Below are positions 43,921 through 52,349 of a stretch of 64,000 nt of DNA, one piece after another (the first letter of the stretch is position 1; each line of letters opens with the position of its first letter). The stretch comes from JAGNHN01 sp964590645 (GTDB lineage Bacteria; Bacteroidota; Bacteroidia; Bacteroidales; JAGNHN01). A program made the position numbers and the translations under genes. The DNA lies in contig CAZPYJ010000008.1 of the NCBI GenBank assembly GCA_964590645.1, forward strand, positions 74,218-138,217, written 5' to 3'. Under the pieces are notes generated by a model. It ran no database searches. It had not been told where the DNA came from and saw only the letters and a program-made list of their open reading frames with translations.

Positions 43921-44982
43921 TCAGGGCGCCACAAGCCAGGCACGATCCGGATTGGCGCGGATATGGGGGTCGCTCGAAGGCTGTTCGGGCATCTCCCGGG
44001 CGTGTACAAGAAGCTCACCCTTCCATCCTGCGGATTTCGCATCCCTTAAACCTAGCCTGTATTCCGTGTATTCGCCCAGAAACCTTTCCTGCAGGATAGT
44101 TACAGGAACACTCCCATCGCCGGGAACACAAAAGTGAATCGCATCCGGTCGCAGGCAAAGCAAAGCATCCTCATCCTTCATCCTCCTTCCGCCAGGAAGG
44201 GGAAAGCTTCCTAAGGCAGTAATGGCTTCCTCATTCAGGATGCGCGCCGGCAAGAGGTTGGCCGGACCAAAAAAACGAGCCACATAAGCATTTGCCGGCT
44301 GATCGTACACTTCGTCCACCTTCCCGTCCTGCACCTTAAGCCCCTCCTTCATCACCACTGCACGGGTGGCCAGGGCAAGCACATCACGGGTGTCGTGGGT
44401 CACAATAATGGCCGTTGCCCCGCTTTCACGAATGATTTCTCCAATCTCGGTCCGCATCTGGTTCTTGTGTAAGGTGTCCAGATTGCTGAATGGCTCATCA
44501 AAAAGAATAATATCAGGCTTCGGTGCCAGCGCCCTGGCCAGGGCAACCCTTTGCCGCTGTCCGCCTGACAACTGATGCGGATAACGCTGATCCAGCCCCT
44601 CCAGGCGACAGAGCGACAGCAGAGCAGTGTATTGCGCTTCCACCTCACGGCTGTGCCGGCCCTGGGTGCCAAACAGAATGTTCTGGCGCACCGTCTTGTG
44701 CGGAAACAAAGCATAGTCCTGAAAAACAAGTCCAACCTTCCGATGCTGTGGCTCCACGAAGCGATGAGGACCAGCCACACATTCCCCGTGGAGTTCAACC
44801 CTGCCCTCCGTGACCTGCTCAAAGCCTGCGATCATCCTGAGGATGCTTGTCTTTCCACAACCACTCTCTCCAACCAGACCGATGATCTCACCCTGTTCAA
44901 CCCTCAGATTGAAATCCTTCACCGCCCGGGACCTTGATCCCGGATACCTCTTCCCGATATTCCTTAATTGAAGTACAGCCAT
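43921..44982 (-). CDS. iron(III) ABC transporter ATP-binding protein (FbpC-like)
   Basis: 353-aa ATPase: Walker A GESGCGKTS (residues 38-46), signature LSGGQRQRVALARAL, Walker B DIILFDEPFSNLD, His switch VTHDTRD, and a C-terminal TOBE-like domain (about residues 240-350). This matches FbpC/PotA-like importers. With the adjacent permease and FutA/FbpA-like binding protein, the likely substrate is Fe3+. The gene is last of three in the operon, 32 bp after the permease gene. Confidence 0.92.
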   Translation of the reverse strand: MAVLQLRNIGKRYPGSRSRAVKDFNLRVEQGEIIGLVGESGCGKTSILRMIAGFEQVTEGRVELHGECVAGPHRFVEPQHRKVGLVFQDYALFPHKTVRQNILFGTQGRHSREVEAQYTALLSLCRLEGLDQRYPHQLSGGQRQRVALARALAPKPDIILFDEPFSNLDTLHKNQMRTEIGEIIRESGATAIIVTHDTRDVLALATRAVVMKEGLKVQDGKVDEVYDQPANAYVARFFGPANLLPARILNEEAITALGSFPLPGGRRMKDEDALLCLRPDAIHFCVPGDGSVPVTILQERFLGEYTEYRLGLRDAKSAGWKGELLVHAREMPEQPSSDPHIRANPDRAWLVAP

Positions 44983-45014
44983 TGTTTGCCGGTATTATTC
45001 TTGCATTTCTGGGT

Positions 45015-46658
45015 TTAATTCAGCTTAGACATTTTATGAATCAGGATTACGGGCAGCAAGCCCAGTGCCGTCAGGACGAGGGATGCCGGGGCAGCTTCTG
45101 CGATGCGCTCATCCGAGGCAAATTCAAAGGCCCTGATGGCCAAGGTATCGAAGTTGAAAGGGCGGAGGATGAGCGTGAGGGGCAATTCCTTGAGTACATC
45201 CATAAATACCAGCAACATCCCTGCCCAAACAGCGGGCCGGAGGAGGGGCAGATGGATATTCCGGAGGGTTTTGATATTTGAAGCACCCAGTGAACGGGCC
45301 GATTCATCCATCGAGATCGGGATCTTCTCCAGTCCGCTTTCGATGCTGTTGAAGCCCACGGCCATAAAGCGGACAGCATAGGCATAGATTAGGGCCAGCC
45401 AGGTAGCAGTCAGAAGAAAACGCACCAGATTTGCCGCCCCCTGGCCCAGGATATCCCCCGACCACAGTAAAAGGGAGAGGATGCCCACCGACACCACCGC
45501 CCCCGGTATCGCATACCCCAGGGTGGCCAGGCGACTCAGGTTCTTGTTCAAAGGTAGCGGCCAGGTACGCATCGAGAATGAGAGGATAAGGGACAGCACC
45601 ACCACACTGACGGATGCCAGCAGGCCCAGCATCGCACTGTTCAGTACCAGGTCAGTGAAATTGCGGTGGAGAAAGCTATCCCAGTTTTGTACGAGCCAGT
45701 GCCCTTGCATCAGCACCGGAAAGAGGAATCCGGTGGCAAAGGGAAGCAACATCCACAGGATAAGAAGTACGGCATAAGTGGGTCGAAGCTTTTGCCGGAG
45801 AATCGGACGGGAGGTGGAAGCCGTACTGCTGAAACGCATCTTTCGTCTTTGCCAACGCTCCGAAAAAAGGAGTAGCACCACAAACAGCATCAGCACAGCG
45901 GAGAGTTTCAGCGCTGCTGAGGGAGACCCAAAGGCATACCAGGCCGTGAAAATGCCGGTGGTAAAGGTATTCACCCCGAAATAATGCACCAGTCCGTAAT
46001 CATTCAACACTTCCATCATCACCAGCGAAATGCCTGCGATGATGGCCGGACGCGCCATTGGGAGAGCCACCAGAAAAAAAGTCTGCCAACGGCTTTTGCC
46101 CAGAGAAAGGGCAATCTCCTGGTACACCGGCGACTGTTTTGAGAACCAGGCCAGGGAAAGCAGATACACATAGGGATAATAGGCCAGGGTAAAAATAAAG
46201 ATGGCCCCGCCTAAGGAATGGATATCGAAGAAAAGGGATTGCCCGGTGTCGATGTGAAAGTTATGGCGAAAAAACTGGTACACCGGTGAAGTGAAATCCA
46301 GGATACCGGCCCAGGTAAAGCCGGTGATATAGGCCGGAATGGCAAAGGGGAATACCAGGAGCCAAGACAAGGTTTTCCTGCCGGGAAATCGGAAGGCACT
46401 GACGATCCAGGCATTGCTTAGCCCGATGATGAGCGAAAAGAAAGCCACCCCGGCCATCAGCAGGATGGTGTTCAGGGTGTAGCCGGGCAGCAGCTTACCG
46501 GCGATATGCTCCCAGGCCTGGTCCCCGGGAAGAAAAACGTGGAATGCGATGATCAATAAGGGGGCTGCCACTAATAGGGCAATAAGAAATACGCCTGCTT
46601 TCCAGGGGTTAAGAACATAGTCTCTGATCTTTCTGAGGGTCAGCATCCCTTTGCACAT
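45015..46658 (-). CDS. iron(III) ABC transporter permease (FbpB-like, fused)
   Basis: 547-aa permease with about twelve hydrophobic segments in two halves, each holding a binding-protein-dependent transport domain; EAA-like loops appear as EIALSLGKSRWQTFFLVALPMARPAI and ESARSLGASNIKTLRNIHLPLLRPAV. This two-in-one FbpB form is typical of iron(III) importers. Start at 46658 is chosen because an AAAGG lies upstream and it follows the binding-protein stop by 11 bp; ATG at 46646 is the alternative. Longer frames run into the previous gene. Confidence 0.92.
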   Translation of the reverse strand: MCKGMLTLRKIRDYVLNPWKAGVFLIALLVAAPLLIIAFHVFLPGDQAWEHIAGKLLPGYTLNTILLMAGVAFFSLIIGLSNAWIVSAFRFPGRKTLSWLLVFPFAIPAYITGFTWAGILDFTSPVYQFFRHNFHIDTGQSLFFDIHSLGGAIFIFTLAYYPYVYLLSLAWFSKQSPVYQEIALSLGKSRWQTFFLVALPMARPAIIAGISLVMMEVLNDYGLVHYFGVNTFTTGIFTAWYAFGSPSAALKLSAVLMLFVVLLLFSERWQRRKMRFSSTASTSRPILRQKLRPTYAVLLILWMLLPFATGFLFPVLMQGHWLVQNWDSFLHRNFTDLVLNSAMLGLLASVSVVVLSLILSFSMRTWPLPLNKNLSRLATLGYAIPGAVVSVGILSLLLWSGDILGQGAANLVRFLLTATWLALIYAYAVRFMAVGFNSIESGLEKIPISMDESARSLGASNIKTLRNIHLPLLRPAVWAGMLLVFMDVLKELPLTLILRPFNFDTLAIRAFEFASDERIAEAAPASLVLTALGLLPVILIHKMSKLN

Positions 46659-46669
46659 TCGCCTTTGCT

Positions 46670-47704
46670 TTATTGCCAGCCAGCTTCCGTAAACAATATG
46701 CTTGTTTTGGAAAGGTGGGGGGTTAGCCGCTCCAGCGCCAGGGTATCCGGTTTGAAATCGCCCCATTGCCTTTGCAGTGCAGTCCAGGCACTATGGATGT
46801 TCACCGGGTATTCGTGGTTGACTTCCGCAAACAATTGCTGTGCTTCTTTGCGCAGGAGAAAAGCGATCAGCTTCTCTGCATTTTCTTTGTTCGGGGCATT
46901 TTTTGTAATGGCGGCTGCACTGATATTGATGTGTGCCCCTCTGTCCGCCTGGTTGGGGAAGAAAATACCCATTTGACGGGCTATCCTTCGCTCTTCATCA
47001 TTGGAGGAATGCAGGAGCAGACCCATATAATAGGTATTAACCAGGGCTACATCACCCACTCCGGCGGCGATAGCCTTCACCTGGTCGCGATCATTGCCCC
47101 GGGGCTCCTGGGCCAGATTGGCTGCGATCCCGCTGGCCCAGGCAAGGGCCTCTTCTTCTCCCTTCGCGGCAATGATGGATGCCATCAGGGTTTGATTGTA
47201 GGCATTCTGGGAGGTACGGACCAGCACCCGCCCCTTCCATTGAGGATCGGTCAGGGCTTCATAGGTGGAAAGCTCGGAAGGCTGTACCCTTGCCGTATCG
47301 TACACAATGACCCGTGCGCGTTTGGTAAAGCCGGTCCAAAAGCCTTCCTGGTCACACAGGTAAGAAGGCACAATGCCTTGGGTAATCGCTTTATCCATTG
47401 ACTGAAGCAGGTCTTTTTCGCGGGCCAGCAGCATATAGCCGGCATCTGCGGTGATAAACAGGTCGGCAGGCGAAGCATCCCCTTCCAGTTCCAGGCGGTT
47501 GATCAACTGATCTGCCCCGGCTTTAATGAGGTTGACACGGATGCCCGTTTCTTCGGTAAACCGGGCGAAGAGATCTTCGTCGGTTTGATAGTGCCGGGCG
47601 GAATAAACATTCACTTCCCTGCCTGTGGAAGAGGAGCAGGAAGCGTGGAGGATCAAGCCCAGGGCGAAAATTACTAGCAGGATGCGGGTGTGTATGAACT
47701 TCAT
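46670..47704 (-). CDS. iron(III) ABC transporter substrate-binding lipoprotein
   Basis: 344-aa FbpA/FutA-like protein with a lipobox (LHASC, C23). The opening VNVYSARHYQTDEDLFARF and the twin tyrosines in VALVNTYYMGLLL match the iron-ligand region of this family. In a diderm cell it would be held at a membrane face on the periplasmic side. First of the three-gene operon. I found no Fur-box-like palindrome in the 100 bp upstream, though Bacteroidota boxes are poorly known. Confidence 0.92.
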   Translation of the reverse strand: MKFIHTRILLVIFALGLILHASCSSSTGREVNVYSARHYQTDEDLFARFTEETGIRVNLIKAGADQLINRLELEGDASPADLFITADAGYMLLAREKDLLQSMDKAITQGIVPSYLCDQEGFWTGFTKRARVIVYDTARVQPSELSTYEALTDPQWKGRVLVRTSQNAYNQTLMASIIAAKGEEEALAWASGIAANLAQEPRGNDRDQVKAIAAGVGDVALVNTYYMGLLLHSSNDEERRIARQMGIFFPNQADRGAHINISAAAITKNAPNKENAEKLIAFLLRKEAQQLFAEVNHEYPVNIHSAWTALQRQWGDFKPDTLALERLTPHLSKTSILFTEAGWQ

Positions 47705-47933
47705 AATGGATGATTTGTATTTGATTTCGATTCAATGTAAAATTACGCTTTTTGAGATCAAGGGATTCTATACCGGCCGCGCCGCGCTTGGCAGGATTTC
47801 CTGTCCGCAAAGAATAAACTGTTGATGAGGGATAATGTTTAGCGCAGGATTTCCGTAAGGGCGAAACCAGCCAGGGAGTGAGATCCGTTTTTTTTGGTTT
47901 TTGTAGGAGAAGGAGTGGGAATGGAGAAACCCC

Positions 47934-47980
47934 TTTGCGCCCTTCACGTATTCTTTGCTCCTTTGCGTTAAAAAAAGTAC
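47934..47980 (+). repeat. diverged copy of the 75-bp repeat core
   Basis: TTTGCGCCC..CACGTATTCTTTGC..CTTTGCGTTAAA..GTACG follows the same order as the core at 6612-6660 (TTTGCGCGC..GCGTGATTCTTGGCGG..CTTTGCGTTAAA..ATACG), with about ten changes. Confidence 0.6.
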
Positions 47981-47996
47981 GATTGCGAGAGCGAGT

Positions 47997-48014
47997 GCCT
48001 ACCTGCCGGTAGGC
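47997..48014. repeat. small hairpin GCCTACC/GGTAGGC
   Basis: A 7-bp perfect stem with loop TGCC; related in sequence to the CCTGCCGGCAGG elements nearby. Confidence 0.7.
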
Positions 48015-48048
48015 AGGCGAATTCAGAAAAGGCTGAAGCGCTTGTTTT

Positions 48049-48061
48049 GCCCCATCGGGGC
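48049..48061. repeat. palindrome with ATC loop (GCCCC/GGGGC)
   Basis: GCCCC-ATC-GGGGC. Shares the CCATCGG centre with the palindrome at 48099. Confidence 0.7.
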
Positions 48062-48098
48062 GAAACCTGATTAGTAGTAGATGTTTGTTTCCATTAAT

Positions 48099-48115
48099 GC
48101 GCTCCATCGGAGCGC
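48099..48115. repeat. palindrome with ATC loop (GCGCTCC/GGAGCGC)
   Basis: 7-bp stem, ATC loop. Followed by GATCTGATTGA, while the first palindrome is followed by GAAACCTGATTAG, so the pair look like two diverged copies of one REP-like unit about 50 bp long. Confidence 0.7.
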
Positions 48116-48144
48116 GATCTGATTGATTATTGATTCAGCAGGTC

Positions 48145-48184
48145 AGAAGGTCAGAAGGTCAGAAGGTCAGAAGGTCAGAAGGTC
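48145..48184 (+). repeat. 8-bp tandem repeat AGAAGGTC, five units
   Basis: Five perfect units, preceded by a partial one (AGGTC at 48140-48144). Confidence 0.9.
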
Positions 48185-48206
48185 AACCTTATTCAGGCAT
48201 TGACAC

Positions 48207-48255
48207 ACCTGCCTCCCGGCAGGCAAGCTGAACACCTGCCTGCCGGCAAGCAGGC
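48207..48255. repeat. two CCTGCC..GGCAGG palindromic elements
   Basis: Two imperfect copies of a CCTGCCTGCCGGCAGGCAGG-type element, each followed by CTGAACAC. A third copy starts at 48392 and is followed by CTGATCAC. Confidence 0.8.
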
Positions 48256-48268
48256 TGAACACTGCCCT

Positions 48269-48291
48269 CCCGATTCACTTCGTTCATCGGG
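48269..48291. repeat. hairpin CCCGAT/ATCGGG with TTCACTTCGTTC-type loop
   Basis: 6-bp stem. The loop is the reverse complement of the GAACGAAGTGA motif found at 6276-6287 in the other repeat region. Confidence 0.6.
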
Positions 48292-48304
48292 ATGATTTCG
48301 ACTA

Positions 48305-48336
48305 GTGGTTTGTATTCGCTTCGCTCACCAAACCAC
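48305..48336. repeat. hairpin GTGGTTTG/CAAACCAC
   Basis: Perfect 8-bp stem around TATTCGCTTCGCTCAC. Confidence 0.7.
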
Positions 48337-48354
48337 AGTCTCAATTCAACTGCT

Positions 48355-48389
48355 CACTGAACACTGATCACTGATCACTGCCCACTGAT
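48355..48389 (-). repeat. 7-bp tandem repeat, five units
   Basis: On the minus strand the units are ATCAGTG (three), GGCAGTG (one) and TTCAGTG (one). The same three heptamers make up the array at 63894-64000. The array begins at the stop codon of the gene at 48389-49918 and, from that gene, reads downstream. Confidence 0.9.
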
Positions 48390-49918
48390 CACCTGCCGGC
48401 AGGCAGGCTGATCACTTCCTCCAACCCGTAAAGCCCGATGCGGTAACGCCATACTGCGAATTCCGCCTTTTCTGTCGCAAGGCTGTCGAGATGAATACCC
48501 TGGGAGCGATAGGCCTCATTGCTGTCTTCCTCATCGGTTTCGCTGATGATCATCGCGGGGGCAAAACGCCGGATCGGGTCCTCATCGTTGAAATAATCTT
48601 TCCACACCGGCTTAGTGACCGCCCGTGTGCCCCAGCAAAGTGCCGGTGCCCAGCTGCCCAGCACCACCTTACCCCTGAGGTCCTGTTTCCGCAGGTATTC
48701 GTTTACCATCGTCAATTCCTCACTTCTGGAATTCAATGACCGCATATAATAATGCATATTGATGCCCAGCAGCAGACCGCTCAAAAGCAGCACGATGCCG
48801 CGTGAAACAAGGCCGCCCTTATGCCACAAGCTGGCACCGAGCAGGGAGCTGAAAAGGCCGGTAAGGACCAAAAGGCTCAGCAGATAGCGGTTTGGAAGGT
48901 AGTTCATCGGGAGTTTATGCAGTTCCAGCATCAGCCAGGCCAGGAGGAAGGGCCACCAGGGATGAAGGTAGAGTTTCCTGAAGGTACCGGGCTTGCCTAT
49001 GGCTGCAGCCATCAGAAAGAAAAGGGAAGCGATGAAGCCCAGCAGCAGCAAGCGGGTGGCCGGAGTCCATACAAGATGTTCGATATTGAAGCGCACCAGG
49101 GTCCACATTCCGGCAAGCCCTTCAGGATAGCGCCCGCTCACCTCGCTGCCCATTATGTAGGTGTAGAAGTCAGCATTGGGGAGATACCAGACCAGGAAAT
49201 AGAGCCCGGCCCAGGTAAGGCTGAAGGCACTGCCGATCCAAAACAGCCGAAAGCGCGCCTGTGCATCCCGGTGCTGAAACAAGGCCTGAAACCAGTTGAA
49301 AGCCAGCGCCAGGGGCAGAATGCCGGCGGCGTAGAGGTATTGTATCTTCAGTCCGTAGGCTGCAAAAAGAAAGAAAGACGCCCACAGCAGCTGTGATACC
49401 ACCTTTGCTTCTCCGGTAACAGCACGGGTGTAAAAATGCAAGGCCATCAGTATGGCCGCCACGATCATCATTTCGGCCATTGCATAATGGCTGAAGTGAA
49501 AAACCTGGTATTGCAAGAGCAGCACTGCGGTGAAAATCCATATTGCCGCCCCGTATGGCAGTTTGTGAAACAGCAAAAAACCTGCAGCCAGGAGCGACAA
49601 CAGCACCAGCAAGCGGGCTGCTGTGCGACTTGGTCCGCTCATAAGAAACACGGGAAGTTGAGCCAGATTGAAAAGTGGTCCACGCACCAGGGTGCTGTTC
49701 TCGTACAGGTCGAGTGTCCCCGTTTCGAGAAAGTTCAAAAGCTGGGAGGCATAAAGGCCTTCATCTGTCCAGGCACCCCGGGTATGAATATCCACCTGCT
49801 TGTCGGGATCCTTGGAAAGAAAAGGGAGGTGAAACAGGAAAAGCAAAAGCAGGGCCAGTAAGACCATCCTTCTTCTTCCGAAAAAGCGTATGCGGATATT
49901 AGTAATGCTGGCTTTCAT
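48389..49918 (-). CDS. GT39-like multi-spanning membrane protein
   Basis: 509-aa protein with about ten to twelve hydrophobic segments. An acidic first loop (WTDEGLYASQLLNFLETG) resembles the Asp-Glu loop of PMT/ArnT-type lipid-dependent glycosyltransferases (GT39/GT83), which use a polyprenyl-phosphate sugar donor. A soluble C-terminal part follows. The start at 49918 (MKASITNIRIRFFGRRRM) is chosen over a longer frame to 50005 that would run into the divergent promoter. The last codons (SLPAGR) and the TGA lie in a CCTGCCGGCAGG repeat, so the original C-terminus may have been replaced. Substrate unknown. Confidence 0.8.
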   Translation of the reverse strand: MKASITNIRIRFFGRRRMVLLALLLLFLFHLPFLSKDPDKQVDIHTRGAWTDEGLYASQLLNFLETGTLDLYENSTLVRGPLFNLAQLPVFLMSGPSRTAARLLVLLSLLAAGFLLFHKLPYGAAIWIFTAVLLLQYQVFHFSHYAMAEMMIVAAILMALHFYTRAVTGEAKVVSQLLWASFFLFAAYGLKIQYLYAAGILPLALAFNWFQALFQHRDAQARFRLFWIGSAFSLTWAGLYFLVWYLPNADFYTYIMGSEVSGRYPEGLAGMWTLVRFNIEHLVWTPATRLLLLGFIASLFFLMAAAIGKPGTFRKLYLHPWWPFLLAWLMLELHKLPMNYLPNRYLLSLLVLTGLFSSLLGASLWHKGGLVSRGIVLLLSGLLLGINMHYYMRSLNSRSEELTMVNEYLRKQDLRGKVVLGSWAPALCWGTRAVTKPVWKDYFNDEDPIRRFAPAMIISETDEEDSNEAYRSQGIHLDSLATEKAEFAVWRYRIGLYGLEEVISLPAGR

Positions 49919-50009
49919 CGTGAAGGCGGTAAATTTACGGAAAGCTGACTTTCTGCCGGCAAAAGAAGGAAGATGCTGCCAAAAGCTTTCAGCCTTTGGG
50001 TTCAATCAA

Positions 50010-50017
50010 TACATTTG
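50010..50017 (+). promoter_or_regulatory. -7 box for the porin-like gene
   Basis: TACATTTG, a TAnnTTTG match 34 bp before the TTG start at 50051. Confidence 0.55.
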
Positions 50018-50050
50018 CAAACAGGAACGAGTGAATTAAATCATATTTAA

Positions 50051-51142
50051 TTGAGAAAGACCCACGCCTTGCTTCTAGGCTGCTTCTTTTTCTTTTTTAC
50101 GAAAGGAAAGATGCAGTCACAGGAACTTGAAATGCCTGCCACTCCGATCAGGGATATTGAAATCTCCGGACAGTGGTTTCTGGCTTACCAGTTGAGAGAT
50201 GTTGATGAAGGACCCGACAACCAGTTTCTGCTCCGGCGCGGATACCTGACTTTCCGGAAACGCTTTAATGAGGTGCTTTCGGTCAGGTTCACCCAGGACA
50301 TCACCCGGGATACGGAAGGGGACGATGCAGGCAATATCGAGATGCGGCTGAAGTATCTGTATCTCAGGGTGGACCAGCCTTTTCGACATTCTTTCATCCA
50401 TTCTTTCATCACTTTCGGGATGGTATCCCGCCCCTGGATTGATTTTGAAGAAAAGATCAATCGCTTCCGGCTGCAGCAGTCGATGTTTCCCGAGCGTTCA
50501 GGCCTCTTGAATTCTGCAGATTTCGGGGTCACTTTCTCCGCCCTGCTTGGGGGAGAGCTTGATAAAGCATACCGCGAAAAGGTAAGCAGGTCATTCCCGG
50601 GAAAGTATGGCAGCCTGGTGCTGGGGGTCTATAATGGGGGCGGTTACCACGCACTGGAGGCGAACAACAATAAAACGGTGGAAGGCCGGCTCAGCCTGCG
50701 TCCTTTTCCAGGCCGCCTGCCCGGTTTGCAGGGAAGTATAGGCTTCGCGGCCGGCAAGGGAAATATTGCTGAGTGCCCTGATTTTCTGATGCAGCAGGCG
50801 GCCCTCAGTTATGAGTCTGTCCGTCTGAGGTTTTTTCTCCAATGGATTGGCGGGAGAGGAAACTCCTTTGGTACTTTCATCCGCCCCGACTTTGAAGCGG
50901 AGCCTTTTTCGGGCTATGCAGCTTTTGGGGAGTACCATTTTTGTGAGGAGATCTCAATTATGATGCGAGCTGATCACTTCTCCCGCAAGATGCTCACAGG
51001 AAACCACGATGACCTGCGGCTCTCCGGAGGGCTGTGTTATCACTTTCTGAATGGCCAGAAAGCATTGCTCAGCACTTCATACCTCGATGAGCTGGAGGGA
51101 ATCAGCAGGATATACGAAGCCGTAATAGAGATCCGATTCTGA
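50051..51142 (+). CDS. porin O/P-like outer-membrane beta-barrel protein
   Basis: 363-aa protein with a signal peptide (RKTHALLLGCFFFFFTKGK) and alternating strand pattern. LLRRGYLTFRKRFNEVLSVRFTQDIT and MRLKYLYLRVD resemble phosphate-selective porins, and it ends in phenylalanine (EAVIEIRF), as barrel proteins do. TTG at 50051 is taken as start since it leaves the complete signal peptide. The solute is unknown. Confidence 0.75.
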   Translation: MRKTHALLLGCFFFFFTKGKMQSQELEMPATPIRDIEISGQWFLAYQLRDVDEGPDNQFLLRRGYLTFRKRFNEVLSVRFTQDITRDTEGDDAGNIEMRLKYLYLRVDQPFRHSFIHSFITFGMVSRPWIDFEEKINRFRLQQSMFPERSGLLNSADFGVTFSALLGGELDKAYREKVSRSFPGKYGSLVLGVYNGGGYHALEANNNKTVEGRLSLRPFPGRLPGLQGSIGFAAGKGNIAECPDFLMQQAALSYESVRLRFFLQWIGGRGNSFGTFIRPDFEAEPFSGYAAFGEYHFCEEISIMMRADHFSRKMLTGNHDDLRLSGGLCYHFLNGQKALLSTSYLDELEGISRIYEAVIEIRF

Positions 51143-51145
51143 GCC

Positions 51146-51179
51146 TTGGAAAGCAGAAACAATTATATGCCTATCTTTG
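51146..51179 (+). promoter_or_regulatory. two-box promoter for the FabH-like gene
   Basis: TTG (51146-51148), 23 bp, TATCTTTG (51172-51179). The leader to the ATG at 51258 is about 70 nt; I see no known riboswitch in it. Confidence 0.6.
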
Positions 51180-51257
51180 CAGGGTGGGATGGCTGTCCGA
51201 TTCTGCTAATGTTGAGCGTATTATTGCAGCTGTCCCTGTAATTTATATGCAGTTTTT

Positions 51258-52343
51258 ATGAGAGATAAGTTTTATTCAGTGATTATCGGATCTGGAGATT
51301 ATATACCCCCAAAGCGTGTCACCAATGAGGACTTCCTGAAGCATCATTTCTATGAAAGCGATGGCAATCTGCTGGAAAAGCCCACTGAGGAGATTATCGA
51401 GAAATTCCGTGAGATTACAACCATCAAAGAACGGCGCTACGTTGCCGATGATCTTGTGACCTCCGACATTGCTTTTCTGGCTGCACAAGACGCGCTGGAG
51501 GATGCCGGCATCGACAAGGAAAGCCTTGACTACCTCATTGTGGCGCACAATTTCGGCGACGTTCGCAGCGATAACCGGCAGCTTGACATTGTTCCCAGCC
51601 TTGCCTCCAGGGTAAAGCATAAGCTCGGGATCGTCAATCCTTATATGGTAGCTTATGACCTGCCTTTCGGCTGTCCGGGATGGTTGCAGGGAGTGATTCA
51701 GGCGGATTACTTTCTGCGCTCCGGAGAAGCCAAACGAGCCCTGGTGATAGGCGCTGAGGTACTCTCTAGGGTTTCAGATCCACACGATCGCGACAGTATG
51801 CTATATGCCGACGGGGCAGGAGCCGTCGTCCTGGAAGCAAAAGAAGGTTCACAGGAGGCAGGCATTCTGGGCCATATAACCCGATCCGATACCCTGGATT
51901 ACTCCCATATGCTGCATATGGATAAATCCTATAAGGAAGATGGCGAGGGCGGCGACAACTTCTTCCTCAAGATGAATGGAAGAAAACTCTACCAATATGC
52001 CCTGGAGTATGTGCCCCAAACAGTGAAGGATTGCCTGGACAAATGCAAAAAAGATATCCGGGAAGTGAGCAAAGTGTTGATTCACCAGGCCAATGGAAAA
52101 ATGGACGATGCCATCCTGCAAAGGCTTTTCCGGCTATACGGCATACGGGAGATTCCTGAAAAGCTTATGCCAATGACCGTGCATTACCTCGGCAACACTT
52201 CTGTAGCCACCCTGCCTACCCTGTTTAACCTGATTATGAAGGGCCGTATGGAAGGGCAGAAAATTGCATCAGGAGAAACCCTCGTCTTTGCCTCCGTAGG
52301 CGCCGGAATGAACATCAATGCCCTGGTATACAGGATGCTGTAG
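51258..52343 (+). CDS. 3-oxoacyl-ACP synthase III (FabH) family protein
   Basis: 361-aa thiolase-fold ketosynthase with the Cys-His-Asn triad C139 (FGCPGW), H276 (LIHQANG) and N313 (YLGNTSVA). FabH starts fatty acid chains from acetyl- or branched acyl-CoA and malonyl-ACP. The Cys context (YDLPFGCPGWLQG) differs from the usual SAACAGF, and the protein is longer than housekeeping FabH (about 320-335 aa), so it may be a relative used for a special lipid or small molecule. No other fatty acid gene is near. Confidence 0.85.
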   Translation: MRDKFYSVIIGSGDYIPPKRVTNEDFLKHHFYESDGNLLEKPTEEIIEKFREITTIKERRYVADDLVTSDIAFLAAQDALEDAGIDKESLDYLIVAHNFGDVRSDNRQLDIVPSLASRVKHKLGIVNPYMVAYDLPFGCPGWLQGVIQADYFLRSGEAKRALVIGAEVLSRVSDPHDRDSMLYADGAGAVVLEAKEGSQEAGILGHITRSDTLDYSHMLHMDKSYKEDGEGGDNFFLKMNGRKLYQYALEYVPQTVKDCLDKCKKDIREVSKVLIHQANGKMDDAILQRLFRLYGIREIPEKLMPMTVHYLGNTSVATLPTLFNLIMKGRMEGQKIASGETLVFASVGAGMNINALVYRML

Positions 52344-52349
52344 AAGCCG

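Larger units (their letters stand above)
47705..48388. other. 0.7-kb non-coding region of repeats and hairpins
   Basis: No gene is supported. Contents in order: the upstream region of the iron operon, a diverged copy of the 75-bp core seen at 6.6-7.5 kb (47934-47980), a GCCTACC hairpin (47997-48014), two palindromes with an ATC loop, an octamer array, two CCTGCC palindromes, two more hairpins and a heptamer array that runs into the next gene. Confidence 0.8.

Noticed and set aside
47600..47800. Fur box upstream of the iron transporter
   Set aside because: No palindrome like the GATAATGATAATCATTATC consensus is visible.
48140..48389. CRISPR array
   Set aside because: The repeats are 7-8 bp, directly adjacent and without unique spacers; no cas genes.
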